Below, piece by piece: positions 56,192 through 64,000 of a stretch of DNA of 64,000 nucleotides. The notes beneath the pieces are model-generated. The model ran no database searches and was not told the DNA's origin. It worked only from the letters and a program-made list of their open reading frames with translations. The position numbers were made by a program, and so were the translations under genes. Source of the DNA: Hydrogenobacter thermophilus TK-6 (GTDB lineage: Bacteria > Aquificota > Aquificia > Aquificales > Aquificaceae); NCBI RefSeq assembly GCF_000010785.1, contig NC_013799.1, positions 1,116,001 through 1,180,000 of the forward strand, written 5' to 3'. Every line of letters starts with the position of its first letter. Positions within the stretch are counted from its first letter, which is position 1.

Positions 56192-57532
56192 AGCTTTTGC
56201 CAGCAGGGAGGGTATCATCTTTAGCTCCTCATCCAGAATGGTTCTAACATCCAAAAGAAGCTGGTCTTCTTTTATTCTGCCTATTATGGGCGGGTCAAGG
56301 CTTCTGAGTATTCTGTCAAGCTCCTGGGCTGTTAGCTTTTTGTGTATTACTGCAACACAGTAAGTTTCAAGGCTTAGCTCGGGCAGAGACCCACCTCCGC
56401 ACTTGGAGAAATCCTTAACAAGATAAACCTCAACTTCTGGAAGAGCTTTCTTTATGGCTCTTAGAAGTCTCAGTGCACGCCTTTTTAGTTCTGAGGCTTT
56501 GTAAGTTAGCATCTTAAATATGGGGATGTCCCAGTATCTTTCTTCAAGATAAAGCCTTAGCGTCATTTCAAGCGCTGCCAGTGTCATTTTGTCTATCCTG
56601 ACTATCCTGCTGAGGGGATTTTTCCTTATGGGTTCTATAAGGTCTTTTTTGCCTATGATGATGCCTGCCTGAGGACCACCTAAGAGTTTGTCTGCACTTC
56701 CCGAAACTATGTGTATGCCTTTTTGTATGGAGCTTTTAAAGTCAGGCTCTTGGGAGTTTATACCCAACTTTTTTATGTCAATTAGCATCCCGCTACCAGC
56801 ATCGTAATAGACGGGCAGTCCAAAAGTCAGAAGCTCTTCTGGTTTGACTTCTTCCACAAACCCTTCCATGTAAAAGTTGCTTCTGTGAACTTTCATAAGC
56901 AGAGCCGTGTTTTGATTTATTGCTATCTGGTAATCTTTTAGTTTTGTTTTGTTGGTGGTACCTACTTCTATCAGTTTTGCACCGCTTGCTCTCATTATGT
57001 CAGGTATGCGAAAACTTCCACCTATCTCCACAAGCTCCCCCCTTGAAACCACCACCTCCTTACCGCTGGCTAAGGTATTAAGCACCAAAAAAACTGCGCT
57101 TGCATTGTTGTTTACCACAAAAGCCGACTCACAACCTGTAAGATGGATAAGGTAATCCTCCACAAGCTTTGACCTTGAACCTCTCTTTCCCTCCTCAAGG
57201 TCATACTCCAAGTTAGAGTAGCCTGTTGCTATGTGTTTTACGAACTGTCCCACCTCCTCGGCAAGTGGCGACCTTCCCAAATTGGTGTTTATTACCACAC
57301 CAGTGGCGTTTATAACCCTTCTTAGCTGGGTTTGAACCCTCCTTTTTATACTCTCCTCTACAAGCGTGTGGAGGTCTTCCAAGCTGTTCCTTTTGCCCTC
57401 CTTTATCTCCTGACGCACCCGCTCCAGCACCTCCTTTATGGCTCTTTTGGCATAAACCTCCGGATACTTATCTTTGTATAACTCTAAAAGCTTAGACACC
57501 TGTGGTAGGGATCTGAGAAGGTCCTCCTTCAT
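56186..57532 (-). CDS. selA: Selenocysteine synthase SelA
   Basis: A 448-residue PLP enzyme converting Ser-tRNA(Sec) to Sec-tRNA(Sec) with selenophosphate. VINATGVVINTNLGRSPLAE and the PLP-lysine in GSADKLLGGPQAG are diagnostic; RALRLDKMT-like IVRIDKMTLAALEMTL follows. It overlaps selB as ATGA, so the two are co-translated. Its presence implies selenoproteins (for example formate dehydrogenase) elsewhere in the genome. Confidence 0.97.
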   Translation of the reverse strand: MKEDLLRSLPQVSKLLELYKDKYPEVYAKRAIKEVLERVRQEIKEGKRNSLEDLHTLVEESIKRRVQTQLRRVINATGVVINTNLGRSPLAEEVGQFVKHIATGYSNLEYDLEEGKRGSRSKLVEDYLIHLTGCESAFVVNNNASAVFLVLNTLASGKEVVVSRGELVEIGGSFRIPDIMRASGAKLIEVGTTNKTKLKDYQIAINQNTALLMKVHRSNFYMEGFVEEVKPEELLTFGLPVYYDAGSGMLIDIKKLGINSQEPDFKSSIQKGIHIVSGSADKLLGGPQAGIIIGKKDLIEPIRKNPLSRIVRIDKMTLAALEMTLRLYLEERYWDIPIFKMLTYKASELKRRALRLLRAIKKALPEVEVYLVKDFSKCGGGSLPELSLETYCVAVIHKKLTAQELDRILRSLDPPIIGRIKEDQLLLDVRTILDEELKMIPSLLAKAL

Positions 57533-59247
57533 CTTATAAACCTCCTCACATCACCTTCTCTCACAGTCAAGCCCTTTCTGTCCATATACTCCAGCAGGGG
57601 TATGAGATACTTTCTTGTAAGTCCAAGCCTTTCCTTAGCCTGCTGGACGCTAAAAGTCTCCCCTATCTGCCTTAGCTTTTCCACCAGCTCTTTAAACAAA
57701 GTATCACCTATGTAAAGGAACTCCCCCAAGCTGTGTATGTATCCTTTCTTTATAGCTATAGGAAGCAGGTCTTTAAAATCAACAAGCTCCTTCTCTTCCT
57801 TTATTTGGCTTTTCACGGTTTCCATAAGTCTTTTAAAACTCTCAAGCTCTTCAACTTTTGATTTTTTCTCACTCAGAAGGTAATCCTCTACTATTTTAAG
57901 GTCCTTCCTCTCCTTGAGAAGATAACTTAGCACATCCTCCTCCAGCCTTAGCTTGCTCTTTAACTGTGCAAGCTTTACCATACCACCCTGTTTTTCAAGA
58001 AACTCTGTAAGCTTTTCCTGAACTTCTTTTAAAATACCTTGGGAGTAAATACGGTCATTTATGCGTACCCCCGCTACGTGTTGAGGATTTACAGCCCTTC
58101 CTAAGGATGCGCTTATATCTTTTATCTTCAATCCCTTTATTCCAGCCTCCAGCATCTGATAGCTTATCAGGTCATCCCTGAGAAGATTTATATGATTTCT
58201 TATAAAGCTTTTGGAAATCCTTTTGGGAATGGGGTCAAGGACGGTAAAGCTTCCTGCGTGTCTGCCAGAAGTATCAAGCACCGGACCCCTATCACCTCTC
58301 ACACACACAACCTTTTGAGAGAGTCTAACTAAATAGACATCTTCTTGCACATGCCTTAAAAGTCCCAGCACGCCTCTCATGCCAAAAAAGAAAATGTACT
58401 CTTTGCCTGGCTTTAGACCTTCCGCGGATACAAGCACCACATTAGTTTTCCCAAGTTCATCCTTTTTTACAAGCCAGAAGCCCCTCTCTACAAGCTTGGC
58501 CTCCATTTCAGGAATGTTTAATGCAAGCCTCTCTCCCGCTCTGCCCTCTTTAACAAACCTGCCGTGATTCTGTATCTTCCTTACCCTGCCCAAAAGCCCA
58601 ACAGGTTCCAGGCTTAGAGTATCACCCTCTCTTACCGTACCTGCCACACAGCTACCTCTAAGCACAGTCCCATAGCCTTTCACATGGAAGGCTGAGTCTA
58701 TATTCATCCTGAAGAAGGCCTGACAGTCAGGCTCTTTTATATTCCTCACATAGCTGTATATCCCCTCTTTTAGCTCCTCAAGTCCACTTTTTTGGACAGA
58801 AGAAACAGGATAAAAACCAAAACACTTTATACCCTCTTTGCTTAGTAGTCTCTCTGTCTCTTCTCTTACAATTTCCACAAGCAGATGTTCGCATCTGTCT
58901 ATTTTGGTAAGCACCACCAAGCAGTGGTCTATCCCAAAGCTTTTCATAAGCTTTATGTGTTCTTCTGTTTGAGGCATTGGACCCTCACTGGCATCTATCA
59001 CCAAAAGAACCCCCTGCACACTTGAAAGCCCTGCTATGGCATTTCTTATAAACCTTTCGTGTCCTGGGATATCTATGATCTCAACTCTTACACCATCAAA
59101 GTCAAGAAAGGCAAAACCTATGTCTATGCTCATACCTCTCTCTTTCTCCTCTGGCAGTCTGTCCGTATCTATGCTGGTGAGTGCTTTTATCAGAGATGTC
59201 TTGCCATGGTCTACATGCCCAGCAGTTGCCAAAGTTATGTATCTCAT
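57529..59247 (-). CDS. selB: Selenocysteine-specific elongation factor SelB
   Basis: A 572-residue SelB that brings Sec-tRNA to UGA codons marked by a SECIS hairpin. The EF-Tu-like GTPase has [26 protein letters not shown] and VLTKIDRCE; domains II-III follow, and the C-terminal winged-helix repeats (about 380-572) bind SECIS RNA. It starts five bases after pncB. No selC gene or SECIS was found in the window. Confidence 0.97.
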   Translation of the reverse strand: MRYITLATAGHVDHGKTSLIKALTSIDTDRLPEEKERGMSIDIGFAFLDFDGVRVEIIDIPGHERFIRNAIAGLSSVQGVLLVIDASEGPMPQTEEHIKLMKSFGIDHCLVVLTKIDRCEHLLVEIVREETERLLSKEGIKCFGFYPVSSVQKSGLEELKEGIYSYVRNIKEPDCQAFFRMNIDSAFHVKGYGTVLRGSCVAGTVREGDTLSLEPVGLLGRVRKIQNHGRFVKEGRAGERLALNIPEMEAKLVERGFWLVKKDELGKTNVVLVSAEGLKPGKEYIFFFGMRGVLGLLRHVQEDVYLVRLSQKVVCVRGDRGPVLDTSGRHAGSFTVLDPIPKRISKSFIRNHINLLRDDLISYQMLEAGIKGLKIKDISASLGRAVNPQHVAGVRINDRIYSQGILKEVQEKLTEFLEKQGGMVKLAQLKSKLRLEEDVLSYLLKERKDLKIVEDYLLSEKKSKVEELESFKRLMETVKSQIKEEKELVDFKDLLPIAIKKGYIHSLGEFLYIGDTLFKELVEKLRQIGETFSVQQAKERLGLTRKYLIPLLEYMDRKGLTVREGDVRRFIR

Positions 59248-59252
59248 GACTT

Positions 59253-60518
59253 TTAAGTTAAGCTCTCCACATCCACCCTGTAGTCAGACTTTTCAAGGGA
59301 GGCAAGGCTCTCTGGCAAGGTTTTTAGCTCTTCCATCAAAAGCTCTCTTATATCTTTGAGCGTAGGGAGTGGTTTTTTGAGCGTGCCTTTGTCTACCACC
59401 AGCTCCACAAGACCCCCCTCTCTGTACTTGACTACCTGATCGTAGGACATCTTTCCGTCCGAATAATGCCTTATTATCTGCCTTTTGTAAGGGAAGGTGG
59501 CTTTGCCTGGGCTTAGCTTATACTTGGGTTTTCCCTCATACTCCACCAGCTTGTAAGCTATGTCAAGATATGGGGCATCTTCGGAGGTAATAAACTTGGT
59601 GCCTACGCCAAAGGCATCTATGGGACATCCTGCAGAGAGCCATCTGTTTATATCATACTCGTCAACACCACCGCTCACTACAATCTTTACATCCCTATAG
59701 CCTTCCCTGTCAAATATTTCTCTGACAGCCTTTGAAAGCTCCTCTATGTCTCCACTGTCAAGCCTCACGCCAACAACCTTCACACCTTCCTTCATGAGCT
59801 TTACAGCCTTTTTGGCTCCCTCTATGGTATCGTATGTGTCTATAAGAAGCACAGTTCTTTCTGGAAAGGACCTTGCAAAGGCTCTGAAGGCTTCTATCTC
59901 TTCATCAAAGACCATTACGAAGGAGTGAGCCATAGTACCAAAAACGGGTATACCGAACTTCATTCCAGCAAGTAGGTTTGATGTACCACTAAAACCAGCT
60001 ATATAGCTTGCTCTCGCTGCATAAAGCCCAGCCTCTGGCATGTGTGCCCTTCTGAGACCAAAGTCTATTAAGCCTTTACCTCTTGAAACCAAGTAGCTCC
60101 TCACCGCCTTTGAAGCTGAGAGCGTTTGAAAGTGTATTATGTTTATGACCAGAGTTTCCAGAATCTGCACATCTGGTAGAGGACCCTCCACTTGAAGGAT
60201 AGGCTCGTTTTGAAAAACTATCCTGCCCTCAGGTACCGCATACAAGCTTCCCCTAAATTGATACTCTCTCAAGTAATCAAGAAAGCTATCTTTGAACATG
60301 TTGAGACTTCTAAGATACATTAACTCTTCATCACCAAACCTGAACCTCTCCATGTAATCTATGAGCGTCTCAAGTCCGCATGAAACTAAAAAGTTTCTGT
60401 TTTTGGGAAGCTTTCTTACAAATAGACTAAAAACAGCATTACCAACTTTTGAGTTTTCCAAGTAGCTCTGAGCCATAGTAAGCTCATAGAGGTCTGTGAT
60501 TAAAGCAGTGGATAGCAT
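59253..60518 (-). CDS. pncB: Nicotinate phosphoribosyltransferase
   Basis: A 421-residue PncB for NAD salvage, joining nicotinate and PRPP. TDLYELTMAQSY at the N-terminus, the substrate-loop GFSGTSNLLAG, His in GTMAHSFVM, and VVGVRLDSGDIEELS plus VSGGVDEYDI match the family. No ribosome site is seen; TATAAT ends seven bases before ATG. Confidence 0.95.
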   Translation of the reverse strand: MLSTALITDLYELTMAQSYLENSKVGNAVFSLFVRKLPKNRNFLVSCGLETLIDYMERFRFGDEELMYLRSLNMFKDSFLDYLREYQFRGSLYAVPEGRIVFQNEPILQVEGPLPDVQILETLVINIIHFQTLSASKAVRSYLVSRGKGLIDFGLRRAHMPEAGLYAARASYIAGFSGTSNLLAGMKFGIPVFGTMAHSFVMVFDEEIEAFRAFARSFPERTVLLIDTYDTIEGAKKAVKLMKEGVKVVGVRLDSGDIEELSKAVREIFDREGYRDVKIVVSGGVDEYDINRWLSAGCPIDAFGVGTKFITSEDAPYLDIAYKLVEYEGKPKYKLSPGKATFPYKRQIIRHYSDGKMSYDQVVKYREGGLVELVVDKGTLKKPLPTLKDIRELLMEELKTLPESLASLEKSDYRVDVESLT

Positions 60519-60524
60519 AGATAA

Positions 60525-60530
60525 ATTATA
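60525..60530 (-). promoter_or_regulatory. -10 box before pncB made from comF stop
   Basis: TATAAT on the minus strand, six bases before the pncB ATG. As at infB, it is built from a final Leu codon TTA and the TAA stop of the gene upstream (comF). No clear -35. Confidence 0.5.
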
Positions 60531-61179
60531 AGGCTTTGGCTACAAAGAAGGCGTGCACCTCCAAAGCTCCCACCATCAGTGAAAGCTCTGCCAATCTTGT
60601 TATGGTGGCACCAGTTGTCAGAACATCGTCAAATATCAGCACCTTCTTGTTTTCTAAAAGGTCAATAGCCTCATCCTTAAGAAGATGAGTCTGCACCACC
60701 TTTAACCTCTCCTCTTTTTTTAATCCTGCGGAAGGAGCTTGAAAACCAACTCTTTTAAATACGCTTATGTAAGGCACTTCAGCACCCTTTAGTATCTCCT
60801 CAGCGTGGTTAAAACCCCTTGACCAGTAGCGCCTTAAATTTATAGCAGGAGTGGTTATAATGTCTGGCTTTGTGCTGTCTATATACTCCCACAGGTAAGG
60901 AGCTATTACCTTCCCCAGCCAGTGTGCAAGAGGGATGTTAGCATTAAACTTTATGCTGAGTATCACATCCTTTAGAGTGCCTTCGTACAATCCAAACACC
61001 CTGTAGGATTTTACATAATCCAATCTTTTGTACTCAGCAGGATGGTGAGGTTTTAAGCTGTTTATGCAATTCTCGCATACAAAACCTTGTTGCCAAGAAG
61101 ATATCTTACCACCACAGGAGATACAATCCTCCTGACACATACCGAGAGATTTTATAAGCTCTGCAAAAAACCTTATCAC
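60526..61179 (-). CDS. comF: ComF-family amidophosphoribosyltransferase-like protein
   Basis: A 217-residue ComF-like protein. The N-terminal zinc finger is CISCGGKISSWQQGFVCENC; the PRTase domain has RYWSRGFNHAEEI and the PRPP loop VLIFDDVLTTGATI. ComF proteins help handle single-stranded DNA in natural transformation (family knowledge). GTG 61179 is preferred: it starts where the family does, and TAAAAT lies seven bases before it. A longer frame to 61251 would overlap murC. Confidence 0.88.
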   Translation of the reverse strand: MIRFFAELIKSLGMCQEDCISCGGKISSWQQGFVCENCINSLKPHHPAEYKRLDYVKSYRVFGLYEGTLKDVILSIKFNANIPLAHWLGKVIAPYLWEYIDSTKPDIITTPAINLRRYWSRGFNHAEEILKGAEVPYISVFKRVGFQAPSAGLKKEERLKVVQTHLLKDEAIDLLENKKVLIFDDVLTTGATITRLAELSLMVGALEVHAFFVAKAL

Positions 61180-61182
61180 CTT

Positions 61183-61192
61183 TATAATTTTA
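61183..61192. promoter_or_regulatory. Overlapping divergent -10 boxes comF / murC
   Basis: TATAAT on the plus strand (61183-61188) is seven bases before the murC ATG; TAAAAT on the minus strand (61187-61192) is seven bases before the comF GTG. The start codons are 16 bp apart and neither gene has a ribosome site. Confidence 0.6.
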
Positions 61193-61195
61193 CTG

Positions 61196-62554
61196 ATGTT
61201 CAGGGAGAAGATAAAAAGGTTCCACTTTGTAGGTATTGGTGGTATAGGCATGAGCGGAATAGCTCAGGTTCTTCTGGAGATGGGCTACGAGGTCTCTGGT
61301 TCTGATATCAGAGAAAACAAAAACACGGAGCTTTTAAGGAAAAAAGGCGCCAGAGTATTTATCGGGCACCGGGCTGAGAATGTTAACAGTGTGGATGTGG
61401 TGATCTACTCTTCCGCTGTGTCCGAAAGCAATCCAGAAATAGTGCAAGCCAAGAAAATGGGCATACCCGTAATACCAAGGGGTGATATGCTGGCAGAGCT
61501 TTTCAGGCTCAAAGAAGGAATAGCTGTTTGTGGCTCTCACGGAAAGACAACCACCACATCTATGATAGCTCACATGGTTCACGAAGCTGGCTACGACCCA
61601 ACTGTGATAATAGGAGGAGTGCTCCAAAAGTTTGGTAGCAACGCAAGACTCGGTAAAGACCAGCTCATCATATCAGAAGCGGATGAAAGCGATGGCTCCT
61701 TTTTGAAGCTTCTTCCAACCGTAGCGGTGATTACCAACATAGACAGAGAGCACCTGGGATACTATAAGGACCTTGATGAGATAAAGAGTGCCTTTCTGAG
61801 GTTTGCCAACAGCGTCCCCTTTTATGGGTTCTGTGTTATGAACGCAGATGACGAAAACTCAAGGGAGGTGATGAAAAGTGTTAAGGCACCTCTTATAACT
61901 TTTGGTATAGAAAGAGAAGCACATCTTATGGCAAGAAACCTGAGCTTAGAGGGAGGATGCTACAGTTTTGACCTCTTTTACGAAGGAAAACCGTTAACGA
62001 GGATACATATGTCCGTTGCAGGAAGGCACAACGTTTACAACGCTCTTGCAGGCATAGCGGTGTGCCTTCGTATGGGCATTTCGGTAAGCAACATAAAGAA
62101 AGCTTTAGAAAGCTTCAAAAATGCTGAAAGAAGGCTTGAGTTTAAGGGCTACTTTAAAGGTGCTGCCGTGTATGACGACTATGGGCACCATCCTACCGAG
62201 ATAAGGGCTGTTATAAAAGCTTTGAGGGAGATGTATCTCCAAAGGCGTATTGTTCTTGTCTTTCAACCTCACAGATACTCAAGGACTTATTACCTTTTTA
62301 AGGATTTTGTGGAGGTTCTCAAAGAAGCCGATGTGTGCCTTTTGACAGACATATACTCAGCAGGTGAGGAAAACTCTTATGGGGTTTCCGCACAAGACCT
62401 TGCAAAAGCCGCAGGTTGTGCCTTCTTTGAAAACAAAGAGGAGCTTTTTGATGCTATAGAGAAAAAAGTAAAGGACGCGGATGTGATCCTCTTTATGGGT
62501 GCTGGAAGTATATCCCGCTGGTGTGAAGAGTTTTTGGAGACAGTCAAGATATGA
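61196..62554 (+). CDS. murC: UDP-N-acetylmuramate-L-alanine ligase
   Basis: A 452-residue MurC, which adds L-Ala to UDP-MurNAc in peptidoglycan synthesis. HFVGIGGIGMSGIAQVLL, the ATP loop GSHGKTTTTSMIAHM, EADESDGSFLKL and YDDYGHHPTEIRAVIKAL are all present; length is normal. The mRNA is probably leaderless. It overlaps recJ as ATGA. Confidence 0.97.
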   Translation: MFREKIKRFHFVGIGGIGMSGIAQVLLEMGYEVSGSDIRENKNTELLRKKGARVFIGHRAENVNSVDVVIYSSAVSESNPEIVQAKKMGIPVIPRGDMLAELFRLKEGIAVCGSHGKTTTTSMIAHMVHEAGYDPTVIIGGVLQKFGSNARLGKDQLIISEADESDGSFLKLLPTVAVITNIDREHLGYYKDLDEIKSAFLRFANSVPFYGFCVMNADDENSREVMKSVKAPLITFGIEREAHLMARNLSLEGGCYSFDLFYEGKPLTRIHMSVAGRHNVYNALAGIAVCLRMGISVSNIKKALESFKNAERRLEFKGYFKGAAVYDDYGHHPTEIRAVIKALREMYLQRRIVLVFQPHRYSRTYYLFKDFVEVLKEADVCLLTDIYSAGEENSYGVSAQDLAKAAGCAFFENKEELFDAIEKKVKDADVILFMGAGSISRWCEEFLETVKI

Positions 62555-64000
62555 AGGGTATATCTGGAAGGGATTGGCTAATACTGAGCCATCTTATAAA
62601 ACCCCAAAGGCAGATGGAGGAAAAGTACGGATACTTGATAGCTCAGATACTTGCCAACAGAAACTTGGATGACAAGATTTTTGACAACCGGCTAAGGAAT
62701 CTGCTTCCTTATCACCTCATACCCAACATAGAGCAAGCTGTGGAGAAGATAGCAAGGAGTGTAAAGGAAGGGAAGAGAATAGTTATATACGGGGACTACG
62801 ATGTGGATGGTGTAACGGGAAGTGCCATCCTTTATGACTTTTTAAAAAAGGCCGGAGCTAAGGTCTATGCTGTGCTTCCCACAAGACAGACAGGCTACGG
62901 ACTTAGAAAAGAGCTGGTGGAGACTTTTTCTAAGTATGCCCAGCTTCTGATCACCATTGATAACGGCACTACGGCTATTGAGGAACTCAAAGACCCTCCA
63001 ATAGAAACCATAGTAGTGGACCATCACAATCCCCACGAAGAGCTTCCCAATGCGCTGGTTGTAAACCCAAAGATAGACGAAGGGTTACCCAACGAACTAA
63101 AGGAAATATCCTCGGTAGCCTTGAGCTTTTATTTGGTGGCAAGGCTCAGAAGAGAGCTGGAAGTAGATGTGGATGTAAGAGATTACCTTTACCTTACCTC
63201 CATAGGCACCATTGCAGATGTTATGCCACTCAATCCTCTGAATCGCATACTTGTATCCAACGGTATCAGGATGCTAAACTACATTGCATCAGGTGGGGAG
63301 ACAAAAGCTTACGGTATAAAAGTTTTAATGGAGAGCATAGGCATAAGGGGCGAGGTCACCTCAAGGGACATAGCCTTCTCTATAGCTCCAAGGCTCAACG
63401 CACCGGGCAGAGTTTCAAAACCGAGTATAGCCATGAACTTGCTCCTATCAAAGGACGAAAATACTGCCAGAATGTGGCTTAAAAAAGTGGAAGAGGCAAA
63501 CGAGCAGAGAAAGTATATCTCCAATGTAGCTTTTGAAAAAGCTATGAGTGAAATAACTTCCAAAAAGGATAGGAACTTTCTTGTGGTGCGTATGGGCGAG
63601 TGGGCAAGTGGAGTGGCTGGCATTGTGGCAGGCAAACTTTCAAGCATGCTTTCAAAACCTTCTGCGGTTTTTTCCGTAGGTAAAGACCTGGCAACCGCTT
63701 CCGTAAGAGGCGTGGAAGGTATAAATGTTTACGAGGGGCTAAAAAAGCTTTCACACATGTTTTTAAGGTGGGGAGGGCACACCAGCGCTGCAGGTCTAAC
63801 CATAAGAAAAGAGCATCTGGACGAGTTTGAAATGATGATTGACCAAGTGTTTTCGGAAATAAAGGGAGAAGAACCAAGATTGTATATAGACATGATCCTG
63901 GACCCTACCCATGTGGATGAGGGTGTTCTCAGAAGTCTCAAGATGCTTGAACCTTACGGTGAAGGCTTTCCGCAGCCAGTGTTTGTATCCGAACCTCTGA
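62551..64000 (+). CDS. recJ: Single-strand DNA exonuclease RecJ (3' end cut off)
   Basis: An open frame of 483 codons that runs off the window; most of RecJ is present. The DHH phosphoesterase motifs are YGDYDVDGVTGSAI, ITIDNGTTA and VVDHHNP, with SIGTIADVMPL; DHHA1-like GVAGIVAGKLSS and GGHTSAAGLTI follow, then the start of the OB-fold (LEPYGEGFPQP). RecJ digests 5' single-stranded ends in RecF-pathway repair. Start ATG overlaps the murC stop. Confidence 0.95.
   Translation, partial: MKGISGRDWLILSHLIKPQRQMEEKYGYLIAQILANRNLDDKIFDNRLRNLLPYHLIPNIEQAVEKIARSVKEGKRIVIYGDYDVDGVTGSAILYDFLKKAGAKVYAVLPTRQTGYGLRKELVETFSKYAQLLITIDNGTTAIEELKDPPIETIVVDHHNPHEELPNALVVNPKIDEGLPNELKEISSVALSFYLVARLRRELEVDVDVRDYLYLTSIGTIADVMPLNPLNRILVSNGIRMLNYIASGGETKAYGIKVLMESIGIRGEVTSRDIAFSIAPRLNAPGRVSKPSIAMNLLLSKDENTARMWLKKVEEANEQRKYISNVAFEKAMSEITSKKDRNFLVVRMGEWASGVAGIVAGKLSSMLSKPSAVFSVGKDLATASVRGVEGINVYEGLKKLSHMFLRWGGHTSAAGLTIRKEHLDEFEMMIDQVFSEIKGEEPRLYIDMILDPTHVDEGVLRSLKMLEPYGEGFPQPVFVSEPL

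Overview
This window looks like chromosome of a thermophilic hydrogen/sulfur-oxidising bacterium of the Aquificales, closest in feel to Hydrogenobacter or Thermocrinis. That placement is inference from gene content: a carB gene holding only the N-terminal half of carbamoyl-phosphate synthetase, a branched-polyamine synthase (bpsA), the futalosine menaquinone enzyme MqnE, a chromosomal RusA-type resolvase, selA/selB, and very tight packing with 4-50 bp gene overlaps. No replication origin, rRNA, insertion sequence or prophage was seen.

Layout. 1-4.4 kb: rusA, a five-LysM protein, acylphosphatase, a small lipoprotein, then ispH-mqnE. 4.4-6.5 kb: an FNR-type site followed by three small genes (four-helix membrane protein, cupin, lone ScdA_N domain), then a DsrE-family gene whose promoter spacer is filled by a palindrome, behind a tetR gene. 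6.5-17.2 kb: a complete type I-B CRISPR-Cas locus, all on the minus strand (cas6-cas8b-cas7-cas5-cas3-cas4-cas1-cas2, leader promoter, 36 repeats and 35 spacers). cas8b carries a strong internal start that should make a separate Cas11 small subunit. 17.2-30 kb: carB (half), proS, bioD and a long minus-strand run hemN-oppF-CNNM(frameshifted)-rpoN-pepQ-tRNA-fMet-tRNA-Ser-carA-ftsI. 30-37.5 kb: grpE, a NYN nuclease, panE, polX, hemC, a HerA-like ATPase and an amidase. 37.5-46.6 kb: a minus-strand run tRNA-Glu-gyrB-usp-rsmI-yaaA-like-bioB-lplA-like-infB-queE. 46.6-51.8 kb: bpsA, a small flavoprotein and the type II secretion genes gspC-gspD with a gspN-like gene. 51.8-56.2 kb: hslV, a zinc-ribbon coiled-coil protein, rodA, hemW, a class II aldolase and a GcvH-like lipoyl protein. 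56.2-61.2 kb: comF-pncB-selB-selA on the minus strand. 61.2 kb to the end: murC and a truncated recJ.

Two themes run through the non-coding DNA. First, many genes have no Shine-Dalgarno sequence and instead a -10 box 6-8 bp before the start codon, which predicts leaderless mRNAs (ispH, acyP, hemC, hslV, murC, comF, infB, pncB and others). Second, divergent gene pairs are separated by only 16-52 bp, with opposing -10 boxes overlapping or nearly so; the gspC/hslV pair shares a perfectly palindromic pair. Array history is also readable: three tandem multi-unit duplications, one spacer repeated 21 units apart, and two spacers sharing only the seed end. The strongest leads are the internal Cas11 start, the FNR-site operon at 4.4-5.4 kb, the spacer relationships and the T7 frameshift in the CNNM gene.
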